64,000 nucleotides of DNA from Myxocyprinus asiaticus (taxonomy: Eukaryota; Chordata; Actinopteri; Cypriniformes; Catostomidae): assembly GCF_019703515.2 (NCBI RefSeq), contig NC_059368.1, forward strand, positions 32,189,391-32,253,390, written 5' to 3'. Position numbers and translations under genes: made by a program. The stretch's first letter is position 1. Every line of letters begins with the position of its first letter. The notes under the pieces are model-generated. The model saw only the letters and a list, made by a program, of their open reading frames with translations, was not told the DNA's origin and made no database searches. Below, piece after piece: positions 46,969 to 58,762 of the stretch.

Positions 46969-48074
46969 GTATGCAAGGCATAAAAACACATGCACATGAT
47001 CAATGAATGAATGGAAGAATATAACAACTGGTGACAGTTCCGTCAACTGAGTCGAAACTCTGTCGTACTGGCCCCGGGACATGATTACTATTGAGCCCTA
47101 GGATGTCTTATTGTGAATCAATGTAACCCTGCACCACAGCCAGAGAACAACATACTCTACATCAACAATAAACACTTAAGCACATGCCTGCTGGCCTCAC
47201 TATCAAAACACTGCCTTTAACATTTGACTACATGTGAAACTAAATGAGCAGGTGTTCGGACAGTAATGGGGCCAAGAATGACTGTGTTTCAAGAGTGAAC
47301 AGGTGTTATTGAAGCATTCGTATCTGCGTGTGTGAGGTTTAAAGTTTGTAGTAACAAGTGTTGTGGAGAGTTAAGACTTCATGCTTCCAAACTGCAGACT
47401 AATAATTCGAAACAACCGTTTCACAAATTGTACAACAAAACCAACACATGCACAAAAACAACTTACTTGGCGTGCGTCAAATGAGCATAGTGACGGTTGT
47501 GTCCTCCCCTTCACTCTATTGGCTGTATTTTCACTCTGAATCCTCTGCTAAACAAATTCTGTTGCAAAAAAAAAAAAAAGAAAAAAAAAAGAGAGAGAGA
47601 ACGTAAAAGAAGACGTGTTACTTGGCCAAACGTATATTTTATCACATCCAGAGTACTGGCATACTTTGTGTTTCAATGGAAAAGCCACTAGGTGGAGTTG
47701 TATATACAGCAAAGAGAATTAATTCATAGAGGGCTTTAAACAACAGCAGCTGTGCATGTTTGTGGAAGTAGGTTGTGGCTGAACTTTAAGAGAGTTCAGT
47801 GTCAGGTCATTTGCAAAGGACACCAGATAGAGATCTTATAGAGACCAGATGCCACTCAAAGCATTGCATTGTGGGTCAGTCTTAAGGCCTGATTCAAAGC
47901 AGAACATCATGCTTTTTTACCTCACGTACATACAAATAAACCATAAAAACATCACACGGCTGAAGCTCAGCATCATATTTAAGCAAATTAAGGAGAACAA
48001 TCTTCCTCAGTCTATACAGACTGCAGGCTGAACTGAAACCATTCGCTCCAGTATGTCACAAAAATAAATAAATA

Positions 48075-48082
<8 letters not shown>
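46969..48082. other. unassigned
   Basis: A-rich tract with GA run at about 47565-47600. No exon or element ends. Confidence 0.4.

Positions 48083-48122
<40 letters not shown>
48083..48122. repeat. (TA)n(TG)n microsatellite
   Basis: Abuts and has apparently replaced the left end of the next foldback element. Confidence 0.85.
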
Positions 48123-48129
48123 GACACAC

Positions 48130-48763
48130 AATTGAAGAATTTTAGAAAAATTTCTCAGCTCTGTAGGTCCATACAATGCAAGTGAATAGTGACTAGAGCT
48201 TTAAAGCTCCAAAATCCACATAAGGGCAAAATAAAAGTACTCCAGAAAACTCCAGTGGTTAAATCCATATATTCTGAAGAGATTTGATAGGTGTGGGTGA
48301 GAAACTTTTAAATTGTTAATAGTTAACTATTCAACAATTTTTTACTATAAATTCTTCTCCCTGCTCAAACTCAATGTCAACTTTCACATTGTTGTTCTTC
48401 TGTTTTTGGTGATTTACATCCTTCATGCATACTGCCCCCTAATGGGCAGGGAGGAGAATTTATGACAAAAAATGACTTAAATATTGATCTGTTTCTCACC
48501 CACACCTATAATATAATTTCTGAACACATGGACTTAACCACTGGAGTCGTATGGAATACTTTAATGCTCCCTTTATTTGGATTTTAGAGTTTCAAAATTT
48601 TGGCACCCATTCACTTGCATTGCATGGACCTACAGAGCTGAAATATTCTTCTAAATATCTTAATTTGTGTTCTGCAGAAGAAAAAAGTCATCTACACCTG
48701 GGACGGCATGAAGGTGAGTAAATGATAAGAGAATTTTCATTTTTGGGTGAACTATCCCTTTAA
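48130..48763. mobile_element. TTAA foldback element, copy 6
   Basis: Left terminus lost to the microsatellite; the right end GGTGAACTATCCCTTTAA is intact at 48763. Mirrored GCTCTGTAGGTCC / GGACCTACAGAGC arms. Confidence 0.8.
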
Positions 48764-49332
48764 GCATTTAAAGAGTTTAAGCAACTCAAATCATAATACC
48801 TGACTTACTGCAAAAACTGTAAAAATGTAAACATGCTCTCCGTTATTTGTCAACGAGATTGCAAATCATGCAGTACAAAACATGTGAAAGAATAAATGTC
48901 TGACACACTTTAAATGGGAAAAAAACACCCTACAAAAGTAACTAATCAATCAATTAAACTTATTTAAATGAAATAATTGTTAAATTCTGATTATTGTTAA
49001 ATGAAGGCCACATTAAAACTGACTTAGATGTGCATCATTTATTTTTTGGTAGTTTTCACATGCCTTTAATAATTTAGATTTATTGTTTTAGTCTTATTCT
49101 AGACTCAGACTTCCAATACTAAACTATGCAAATCCATTATAAAAATAAAAATTATTACACGTTTAAAAACTAAGATAATATAAGCAAGAGTAAAATAAAC
49201 AAACCATGTCTATATTCACTGTGTGAAAAAAAGATTTCTATATATTTTTTTTTTTTAATTCAAAGATTACAACTGTCCAATAGTTGTGCCGTCATTTCCA
49301 CCTCACCAAACTATTTTGCCCCCAATATATTT
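48764..49332. other. AT-rich, nothing assigned
   Basis: No gene or element ends. Confidence 0.4.
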
Positions 49333-49370
49333 TTCCAACCTGTTCTAATAGAATGAATGTTATCTATATA

Positions 49371-51002
49371 CAGTTGTGCTCAAAAGATTGCATACCCTGG
49401 CAGAAATTGTGACATTTTGGCATTGATTTTGAAAATATGACTGATCATGCAAAAAAACTGTCTTTTATTTAAGGATAGTGATCATATGAAGCCATTTATT
49501 ATCACATAGTTGTTTGGCTCCTTTTTAAATCATAATGATAACAGAAATCACCCAAATGGCCCTGATCAAAAGTTTACATACCCTTGAATGTTTGGCCTTG
49601 TTACAGACACACAAGGTGACACACACAGGTTTAAATGGCAATTAAAGGTTAATTTCCCACATCTGTGGCTTTTTAAATTGCAATTAGTGTCTGTGTATAA
49701 ATAGTCAATGAGTTTGTTAGCTCTCATGTGGATGCACTGAGCAGGCTAGATACTGAGCCATGGGGAGCAGAAAAGAACTGTCAAAAGACCTGCGTAACAA
49801 GGTAATGGAACTATATAAAGATGGAAAAGGATATAAAAAGATATCCAAAGCCTTGAAAATGCCAGTCAGTACTGTTCAATCACTTATTAAGAAGTGGAAA
49901 ATTCGGGGATCTCTTGATACCAAGCCAAGGTCAGGTAGACCAAGAAAGATTTCAGCCACAACTGCCAGAAGAATTGTTCAGGATACAAAGAAAAACCCAC
50001 AGGTAACCTCAGGAGAAATACAGGCTGCTCTGGAAAAAGACGGTGTGGTTGTTTCAAGGAGCACAATACGATGATACTTGAACAAAAATAAGCTGCATGG
50101 TCGAGTTGCCAGAAAGAAGCCTTTACTGCGCCAATGCCACAAAAAAGCCAGGTTACAATATGCCCGACAACACCTTGACACGCCTCACAGCTTCTGGCAC
50201 ATTGTAATTTGGAGTGACGAGACCAAAACAGAGCTTTATGGTCACAACCATAAGCGCTATGTTTGGAGAGGGGTCAACAAGGCCTATAGTGAAAAGAATA
50301 CCATACCCACTGTGAAGCATGGTGGTGGCTCACTGATGTTTTGGGGGGTGTGAGCTCTAAAGGCACAGGGAATCTTGTGAAAATTGATGGCAAGATGAAT
50401 GCAGCATGTTATCAGAAAATACTGGAAGACAATTTGCATTCTTCTGCATGAAAGCTGCGCATGGGACCCTCTTGGACTTTCCAGCACGACAATGACCCTA
50501 AGCACAAGGCCAAGTTGACCCTCCAGTGGTTCCAGCAGAAAAAGGTGAAGGTTCTGGAGTGGCCATCACAGTCTCCTGACCTTAATATCATCGAGCCACT
50601 CTGGAGAGATCTCAAACGTGCGGTTCATGCAAGACGACCAAAGACTTTGCATGACCTGGAGGCATTTTGCCAAGACGAATGGGCAGCTATACCACCTGCA
50701 AGAATTTGGGGCCTCATGGACAACTATTACAAAAGACTGCACGCTGTCATTGATGCTAAAGGGGGCAATACACAGTATTAAGAACTAAGGGTATTCAGAC
50801 TTTTGAACAGGGGTCATTTCATTTTTTTCCATTTTTGCCATGTTTTGTTTTATGATTGTGCCATTCTGTTATAACCTACAGTTGAATATGAATCCCATAA
50901 GAAATAAAAGAAATGTGTTTCGTCTGCTCACTCATGTTTTCTTTAAAAATGGTACATATATTACCAATTCTTCAAGGGTATGCAAACTTTTGAGCACAAC
51001 TG
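49371..51002 (+). mobile_element. Tc1-like transposon, complete but mutated
   Basis: Ends CAGTTGTGCTCAAAAGATTG and, inverted, CAGTTGTGCTCAAAAGTTTG are flanked by TA (49369-49370, 51003-51004). An inner repeat (CAAAAGTTTACATACCC near 49567) suggests an IR/DR layout. 1632 bp with a plus-strand transposase. It sits within a tandem duplication of unique flanking sequence. Confidence 0.93.
49760..50781 (+). pseudogene. Tc1-like transposase with two stops and a frameshift
   Basis: Starts M-G-S-R-K-E-L-S-K-D. Two helix-turn-helix regions are separated by a G-R-P-R-K hook (about residue 60). TGA at 50072-50074 interrupts the frame, a one-base deletion in the G run near 50345 shifts it, and another TGA lies at about 50448-50450. 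The catalytic D (W-S-D-E-T-K), D (Q-H-D-N-D-P-K-H) and E (N-I-I-E-P-L-W) remain, 34 residues between the last two. End at 50781. Confidence 0.92.
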
Positions 51003-51074
51003 TACATTGCAAACTGACTTCCAACCTGTTCTAATAGAATGAATGTTACTCTTTATACATTTTTGCAAACTGAC

Positions 51075-51314
51075 TTTTATATGCTGTAGTTTCCTGGTGA
51101 AATTAACACTAGAGGCGCAATAACAACTGCGTTTTATTCACTGTCACACAAATCACAAACAATTGCTGATTATGACTTTATAAACACTTATTTTTCACTC
51201 TATTACTCACCTGTTATGTTATGATATCAAAACACTTTTAATTTAATGCATAATTTGAAAAACTGTACATTTTAACGCTTGTATAACAGACCCACCTAAA
51301 TATACACACTTATT
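51075..51314. other. short unassigned spacer
   Basis: Nothing recognised. Confidence 0.4.
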
Positions 51315-51755
51315 CCAATATGAATAGCTTGCTTATAGCTCACTTGATTGAGTTTTGGACTTTGTACTCATCAACCACGGTTCGAGTCCAGCCAAAGATG
51401 CACGAAAGTGAAAGTACCATTGAAGCGACACAAAATGATGTGGTTGCTTCAGAAAATTTGCTTTTTATGTCAAATTGGCATTTTAAAACACTATCGGTTA
51501 GGGTTACGTGTTTGTTAAGGGTAAGAATGTCTGTCTTGTTAAACGCTCATTTATCTTTTAGGATACTATTGGTTAGGTACGTTTTCCTCATTAACACCAT
51601 CTAAAATTCACCATAACACCTCGTCTGATTACAACCTCAGTTCGCTCAGTTTTGGTGCCCCCCACTGGACATTTTACTTGGAAACTGCAGCCAAACGTGT
51701 AATGAAGCATGTAACAACGCTGCAATTCTCACGTAAATTTCATGAGATCACGGTG
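51315..51755 (+). mobile_element. tRNA-related SINE, family B, copy 2
   Basis: Best-kept head of the three copies: A-box-like TAGCTCACTTGATTGAG (51336) and B box GGTTCGAGTCC (51379-51389). The body has GTGGTTGCTTCAGAAAAT and GGTGCCCCCCACTGG; it ends near TTTCATGAGATCACGG. Confidence 0.75.
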
Positions 51756-52289
51756 TTTAATTTTAAAATTACTTATTATTTTAAAATTTTATTTTAAATA
51801 GTTATTTAATTAATTCATTTAATTTTGCCAGGGACCCTTGAGTTAGCTGAAAAATAGTAGGTCATTTGCTCTGAAATTTTTACAGAGGTTATGTGAGAAA
51901 AACAGACTTTTCAGATTCAGACAAGATAAAAATCACACAGTACATCTTTGTGAAACACGAATTTCCCAAACCTCCACAGGGAAAACCAGTCCTGCCCAAA
52001 TAGGGCTATAAAAAAGGTGAAAAATGTTTTAACGAGACTTTACTTTCTAGAATTCCACAGTGCTAAAAGTGCCTGAAGTTGAAGAAGCACCCATCCCATC
52101 AATATTATTTATATCAATTACATACAAATAATTTATAAATGTATAATAACTATAAATTTATAATTAAACTGTTAAATAAACTGTTGAAAGAGTTTAAAAC
52201 GTTTCAGTATTTTCTTTTTTACAAATTGTATATTTTAGGTTGATTGATCAAACTTTCAGCTACCAATGAGTGCAGCAATTTGGCCGGCA
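51756..52289. other. unassigned
   Basis: AT-rich, no gene or element ends. Confidence 0.4.
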
Positions 52290-52811
52290 GATATATCACC
52301 CTACAGCTCTTGCCTGGTTACCCACTGAAGCTAAGCAGGGTTGAGCCTGGTCAGTACCTGGATGGGAGACCTCCTGGGGAAAACTAAGGTTGCTGCTGGA
52401 AGAGGTGTTAGTGATGCCAGCAGGGGGTGCTCAGTCTGTGGTCTGTGTGGGTCCTAACGCCCCAATATAGTGACGGGGACACTATACTGCAAAAAAAGAC
52501 ACCGTCCTTCGGATGAGACATTAAACCGAGGTCCTGACTCTCTGTGGTCATTACAAATCCCAGGGCACTTCTCAGTAGGGGTGTAACCCTGGTGTCCTGG
52601 CCAAATTCCCCCCGTTGGCCCTTCTTGATCATGGCCTTCTAATAATCCCCATCCATTAATTGGCTGTATCACTCTACTCTCTCCTCTCCACTAATAGCTG
52701 GTGTGTGGTGAGCGTACTTGCACTCTATGGCTGCCGTCACATCATCCAGGTGGATGCTGCACATTGGTTGTGGCTGACGAGAGTTCCTTGTTCACTAATG
52801 TAAAGCACTTT

Positions 52812-53810
52812 TGGGGCTTTTCCACTGCACGGTACAGCTCGACTCTGCTCGCTTTTTGGGGGTTTTCCACTGTGGCTAGTACCTGGTACTTTTTTAGTAC
52901 TACCTCGGTCGAGGTTCCAAGCGAGCTGAGCCGATACTAAATGTGACGTCAAAACCCTGCAGATCACTGATTGGACAGAGAGAATCGTCACTACCAGCGT
53001 CACTGGATTTGCGACACGGGACATCAACCTTCTAGTTTTAAAGTTAGCAACAACAATAGCAATATCATTTGTTCACGCGACTTTCGAATTGTAAAAAGAA
53101 ATGGCTGTGCACAAAACCACGCCGTGGTCAATAAACAAGGTGCAGACGTTCCTCTCGTTAGCGATGAACGAAACAACGCAAAATGAAAAAGTCTTTCAGT
53201 AAGCGTCTCAGCTGTTGGCCGCACACGGCTTCCACCGGACCTACCAACAGTGTAGGGAAAAAGTAAAAAAAAAAACTTAAGTGACTACAGAACCATCAAG
53301 GACCACAACAGCCGGAGTGGTTCAAACAGAAGAAAGTGGAAGTGGTTTGACCAAATGGACGCTATGGCAATAGACCGTCAAGCAATGGGAGGGAGAGAGC
53401 CCTGGACTCGGCCACGGCGTTGTTGGAGTCCACGATGGAGGATGGTACATTTTGTTACGTTAACTCTATATTCTGCTTGAAAGCTTCACTTTATTTAGTT
53501 GACCAGCTACTGGAAAGCTTACTTCTAAAACAACCAGGCCAATTTAACTGTTACACTAACATGCAACAACTGCTTTATGCAGCACAATGAGCTATTAGCT
53601 AACAGCTAGCGGTCGTGTTATGGTTTATGGTCAGTATTGTTTGTGTCGTGTTTAAGATGATGTCACGGCAGTAGAGGCGGCGCAACTATGACGATCAGCC
53701 TATAATCCCTCCCACGTTGAGGCGGCACTAAACTGCAGTGGAGCAGCAAGCTCAGAAAAGCAAAGCAAGCAGAGTAGAGTCGAACCGTAACATGCAGTGG
53801 AAAAGTGCCA
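52812..53810 (+). mobile_element. PIF/Harbinger-type element with TTT duplication
   Basis: Ends TGGGGCTTTTCCACTGCACG and, inverted, TGGCACTTTTCCACTGCATG are flanked by TTT at 52809-52811 and 53811-53813. Removing it with one TTT restores the SINE. 999 bp, with a Myb/SANT-type ORF but no transposase. Confidence 0.9.
53101..53450 (+). pseudogene. Myb/SANT-like protein of a Harbinger element
   Basis: From an ATG at 53101: T-P-W-S, N-E-K-V-F, H-G-F-H-R-T-Y-Q-Q-C-R-E-K-V-K-K, then in another frame D-Y-R-T-I-K-D-H-N and W-K-W-F-D-Q-M-D-A-M. This is the trihelix-like DNA-binding protein that Harbinger elements encode beside the transposase. A stop and frameshifts break it. Confidence 0.8.
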
Positions 53811-53865
53811 TTTGAGTGTAGTGTCAGAAAAGTGCAATATAAATGTAACATTCATTCATTCATTC

Positions 53866-54249
53866 TTATTTCACTTTAAAATTATAATAAACATATTTAA
53901 ATCCATTCCACAGACATTCCTTTGGAATCTGCATAAAAAATTAACAAAAGTAAGTTCTGCATCAATAATGTTACCATGGCAATAGAAGGATGATTCTACA
54001 GAAAAGTGGTTTAAAACAGAACAAAAAACTTTCTTATAAAACTCACACCTTGATTGTGTATAACTGGTGACCAGTGTGCTGATCAGGCAAACTACTGGAT
54101 TAATCATGTCACACAGTTCTGCACAGACAGACATGCGGTTCCATGGTTGACTGATGGTTCCGATTGTGCACCTTCTATACATCAGAAGGGTGACACAGAA
54201 ATCCTTTTCACATGTGTATCTTGTGAGGTAATTTTGCATTTGCGTGGTA
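53866..54249. other. unassigned
   Basis: No element ends. A 209-codon minus-strand frame crosses it without any domain. Confidence 0.35.
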
Positions 54250-54540
54250 ACTGTGACAGGAATGATTAATCCGCGAGATCTCCGGAGGTTGTGGAAAGAG
54301 ATTGTGGAAAGACGCTTAGAGGCACCAAGGACGCTGAATGAAAGGCGGAATGGAGCTCCGGATAGCTCCGGATGAGAAAGAGCGTGGGAGGTGTCGCTGC
54401 TGTCTTGTTGCAGCCTGCCGGGGAAACTGTGTAACAGAGAAGAGAGAGACACTAAGCCTGAAGGAATGAACAAGTGGTTGAACAACACGGTTTTTCCCAC
54501 CTTCGTTTGCCCTTAACCGAGGTGTCCCATAAAACATGCA
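54250..54540 (-). promoter_or_regulatory. CpG-richer block, possible ralgps2 first exon or promoter
   Basis: Roughly a dozen CpG in 290 bp, with no TE match, in an otherwise CpG-poor region upstream of the coding exons on the same strand. Minus-strand motifs include TCTCGCGG and a TATA-less GC-rich context. No donor could be chosen with confidence. Confidence 0.25.
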
Positions 54541-55346
54541 TATCCATCTTTCATCTCCCTATAACTTTTGCTGTCTCTTCTTTCCTGCTTCGTTTTTCCA
54601 AGTCAGTACAATATCTTAAAATTCTGCCTATGGAGGCAGCTCACTAGGTTTACAGGCTATGACTTTCTGTGCTATCTTACTGTTTCACAATGTGTGTGTT
54701 TGCAAAGAAAGCTGGTTAACCCTCTTTTTCCACTTATTTTTCATTAACACACACAGTGACTTTGCTCTGGTGCCCCACCGAGCCATTGTTCATCCATATT
54801 TCATTTGACATTCAGTGTAGGAGAAATAAAGCACACCCTATGGAATATACCCCAAGGGAGGCGATAAGAGGCAACCGCTAAAATGGAAAATATGATCTTT
54901 TGTGATCTAGCAAGTAAGGATGAATAAAAGGAGCAAAAGTTTTCCTGTACTGTCTCTTTTTCACTTTAATAACAACATGTCCACATACGTGTGCATGCAT
55001 GCACGTCTACGGTCTCCATAAGAGAACAATGGAAGCTCCACAGCAAGACAGGGAAATAAACATACAGTGACAAAAAAATATAAACAAACGATTTCTGTCT
55101 GACAGAGTGTCTACAAACTAGATCATTCAAATAATAAAAAAGCAGTCTACACTGCAAACACCAGTTGTGGAACATCTCAATGTGTTGAATCTGTTCGAAA
55201 ACAGCAATTACATTTGCAGTTCCGATTATTGCCGCTAGTGGTGCAAAATGACACCCTTCGGCTTTAAATACAACACGTTACCCAACAAACATGCGGCCTT
55301 GGAAAACTGTTACGTATCTGTATACAAAAAAGGTTCAACTGTATGC
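54541..55346. other. unassigned
   Basis: No gene or element ends recognised. Confidence 0.4.
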
Positions 55347-55848
55347 TAGTGATTGACATATATCGGCCAGGCCGATTAATCAGCCGATATTTCTCCATTT
55401 TGTGATTATCGTATTGGCCGAAAACAGTGCTCAATTGGCCGATAAACAGAAGTGTTAACTTTCCATTGTGTCACTTCCAAAATCTACCAAAAGATTTGTC
55501 AATGGATAACAAATTTCTATTTTCAAGGTTTTGTTTTTTAAGCTTAAGCAAATTAAAAGTAAATATTGTATAAAAGAAGGGTTCGTTTCACTTCAGAACT
55601 TCTGTACATTTGATTTGCTGCTGTTAAATTGTATAGGGGTTGTGCAAAACAAGCAATTTTCGTAATTGACTAGGCAGATCCACTGCCTGTTAGAATTGGA
55701 TTCAGCAGTCGAGTAGGAATGTTTACCATCGAACAACAGCACAAGAGAGACAACAACCTCCAGCTATTTAAATCATTATCAGAGTGAACACTCCATAATT
55801 CAGATTAGAGTGAAGCACAGCAGGATTCATTAGTATGTAGTAGGGCTG

Positions 55849-56100
55849 GGCGATTAATGTAATTTTATTTTCAATTATGATTTTGTCTTCCAACGATTAT
55901 GAAAACAAGATAATCCAGATAAAATAATTACTTTTTTGCAATAAAACAGCCCAACATTATATCTTTAAAGCATCCTTTATTAAAGTTAAATTAATAAGGA
56001 AGTGGGTTATGAATATAAACTCAGAAACTGACATTTCTCAGTTCCGTTTGCTGCAGCTAGATTATAACATGATGGCTCACGATGTAGAGAATCATAATAT
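55849..56100. mobile_element. hAT-like left-end fragment
   Basis: Starts TAGGGCTGGGCGATTAATG with AATTATGATTTTG-type repeats; interrupted or cut by the next Tc1 element. No right end found. Confidence 0.5.
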
Positions 56101-56101
56101 A

Positions 56102-56137
56102 CACTCTACCGGTCAAAGTTTTGAAACACTTATTCTT

Positions 56138-56210
<73 letters not shown>

Positions 56211-56677
56211 TTCACATTTTAGAATAATAGTAAAGTCATCAAAACTATGGAATAACATAAATGGAACTATGGGAATTATGTTGTGACTAAACAAAATCCA
56301 AAATAAATCAAAACTGTGTTATATTTTAGCATCTTCAAAGTAGTCACCCTTTGCCTAGAATTTGCAGACATGTACTCTTCACATTTTCTCAACCAACTTC
56401 TTGAGGTATCACCCTGGGATGCTTTTTAAACAGTATTGAAGGAGTTCCCATCTATGTTGGGCACTTATTGGCTGCTTTTCTTAATTATTTGGTCCAAGTC
56501 ATCAATTTCAAAAACGTTTTTTTTATTTTTTTTTTATTAAATTGTAGTTTTATAATGAAATTAATATGGTGGCACAATTATATTTCAAACATTTAAGCAT
56601 ACGCCTTCAGATCAAAAGATTTTTAAGATCATGAGAAACATTTCAGTCAAGTGTTTCAAAACTTTTGACCGGTTGTG
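56102..56677 (-). mobile_element. Tc1-like remnant
   Basis: Ends CACTCTACCGGTCAAAGTTT and, inverted, CACAACCGGTCAAAAGTTTT are flanked by TA. On the minus strand about 56340-56480 is a transposase tail (H-R-W-E-L-L-Q-Y, L-V-E-K-M, A-K-G-D-Y-F). A TA run (56143-56190) and T run (56191-56211) have grown inside. Confidence 0.85.
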
Positions 56678-58352
56678 TATGTGTCACGTTCACTGTGTGT
56701 ATCTTATCATGAAGAAAATGGGCGATACGTAGCTCTATTAAGAAGAGAAAGTTTGTTTTTTGTGAGTTAAAGATGGATCAAAATGAACATAAAGAGAGTG
56801 TAGTCTTAGCCCATTATACACTGGAACAAAATATGTTTTTGATTAGTCTTTTTTGGCTTGTTTTCCAAAATAATATCTAAAACTCCTTTAAAACAACGTA
56901 CAATTACTTTAGGAGCTATACTGCAGAAGAAACAATTGTTATCTAAGAATTTTGATTACAATATTTAATCAGGGCTTGACTTTAACGTTTGTGCGGGACA
57001 AGTGGATTTTTGAAGGGGCAAGTGAAAGAGAATTTTACTAGCCCGACCAGACAAACTGACTGATTCAATAACGAAAAAATAACTGGCTATATTTGTGATA
57101 GCCTAGGCCTGTGTCACTTACTAGAAAGTAAAATGCTCACGCTAATGCGTGCCTGAATGGTCAAATACATTTCAAAATTCCACCAAAATGCCCATCTTGG
57201 TGAGGTATTCATGTAAACACAAAGAGTGATGTCTAAAGTGAACGTAAACGGCAGAGAAAAAAAGTGGATTTGTATTCAAATGTCGGACTTGTAAGTAAAA
57301 ATGTAAGCTAATAGACCTGCTGCTGTCTAGTGTGTCATTATAATAATCAAACAACCATAACAAGCAAACAAGAAAACCACTCACTGCACTTGACTGGGTA
57401 ACTTTAGTAGCTTTAAAACGTATTAATGCATTATAATCATACAGTGAAGACCAGTAGTAGTTTTATGTTGCATTTCATTCTGAATGTTTCCTTGAATACT
57501 TGATAGCCCACTGCTGTTAAAAAAGCACTGAATTTTCTTAATTTGTTCTATTATTTTTAATCTATTTCTATTCATTTGCTGTTTTTTATTGTTATATTAT
57601 TATTGACTGTTTATAGTCTTGAATAATTAAGAACTTGAAACCATTCTTCCATAATTAACATATTACTTAGTGTTATTTGTTGTGGTTTTGAAGCGTCAAA
57701 TTTCACTACCGACTACTGCCATTTTGGTATTGTGATAATGTAAAGCCTTTATTGTACAGGGTAGATCTTGCTGTAATAACATGATGAAAAAGTAGATCTC
57801 ATTTCATAGAAGTGTGAGCACCCCTGCTGTAAATGATGGTGATGGAGGCTTTCCTTTATTTGACTACCACACGTAACAAAATAATTATGATATGACAACA
57901 GCCGCCTCCCCTACCCAGTGCAGTTTACATTTCAAGTTCATTGAAATCCATTGTTAAAAAGAACTGATCTTACTCCTCTCCACCCTGCAGTGCTCAACTT
58001 ACCTCACACGCTACTGATCAGCACTCTGAAATATTACACACTTCAATGACTTGCTCTCTCCAAGACACACACACACACACACACAGTGTCTCGGTTAAAT
58101 TAAAGCCGTTACTCTCTTGGTGATCACCTCAACTGTTTTCACTTTCCCTGCATGTGGCAGTCACTGCGGTTAGATCAATAAGGCCTGTAAATGGCTTATT
58201 AATCACTAACTTGATAAGTTTTATAAGGTGTATTGTCATGAAAATGCCCTGATCAGACATGTAGAGGTCACACACACTATTGAACTGTTTCAGTGATGTC
58301 ACTTTTTCCTCACAGCCACCATATTTTTGACCATCAGTGGGAGGAAAAAAAA
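56678..58352. other. interior of the hAT-bounded block, mostly unassigned
   Basis: At 56970 a hAT-like terminus (CAGGGCTTGACTTTAACG, then GGGGCAAGTGAAAG) appears without its partner. CA microsatellite at about 58068-58084. No gene. Confidence 0.35.
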
Positions 58353-58762
58353 CAGCCTGGTCTCATGAAATATACATGAGCATTGCAATGTTTTTGCAAA
58401 ACTGAAGTTACGTGCTTCATTACACGTTTGGCTGCAGTTTTAAAGTGAAATGTCCAGTGGTGGGGGGGGGGGGGTGGGCGGGGCAAAACAGAGCGAAATG
58501 AGGCTGGTTTTTAAAAGTGAATTTAGATGGAGGTTTTAACAAATAAAACGTACCTCCCTAACCTAAAAGTTTACCCTAAGCCTAACCGATAGTGTCCGAA
58601 AAGATAATTGATGGTTTCACAAAACAGACATCCTTAACCAACACCTAATCCAAACCGATTGTGTTTTAAAATGCAAATTTAAAATAAAAAGAAGAAAACA
58701 CACATTAACTGAAGCAACCATGTTATTTTGTGTCACTTCTATGCCACTTTCATTGAGGCACG
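58353..58762 (-). mobile_element. tRNA-related SINE, family B, copy 3
   Basis: Inverted relative to copies 1 and 2: tail CAGCCTGGTCTCATGAAAT at 58353, body to CCACTTTCATTGAGGCACG at 58762. The tRNA-like head is missing. A G run (58461-58476) replaces the GGTGCCCCCC motif. Confidence 0.7.

Larger units (their letters stand above)
49333..51074. repeat. two-unit tandem repeat split by the Tc1 element
   Basis: TTCCAACCTGTTCTAATAGA and the next ten bases occur at 49333-49362 and 51019-51048. With TGCAAACTGAC at 51008 and 51064 they define a unit of roughly 52-56 bp, present twice, the first interrupted at its TA by the transposon. Confidence 0.8.
52290..53865 (+). mobile_element. 5S rRNA-derived SINE interrupted by a Harbinger-type element
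   Basis: The head matches the internal promoter of 5S rRNA (GAAGCTAAGCAGGGTTGAGC at 52328, GGATGGGAGACC at 52360). The body leads to GTAAAGCACTTT (52800) and, after the insertion, continues GAGTGTAGTGTCAG to AAAAGTGCAATATAAATGTA and CATT repeats. This is the SINE3 type. It is not a functional 5S gene. Confidence 0.9.

Noticed and set aside
52300..52380. 5S rRNA gene
   Set aside because: Only the internal promoter region is kept and it runs into a SINE3-type body.
53871..54500. 209-codon minus-strand open frame
   Set aside because: No recognisable domain, composition like translated non-coding DNA, and it crosses the boundary between AT-rich spacer and the CpG-richer block.
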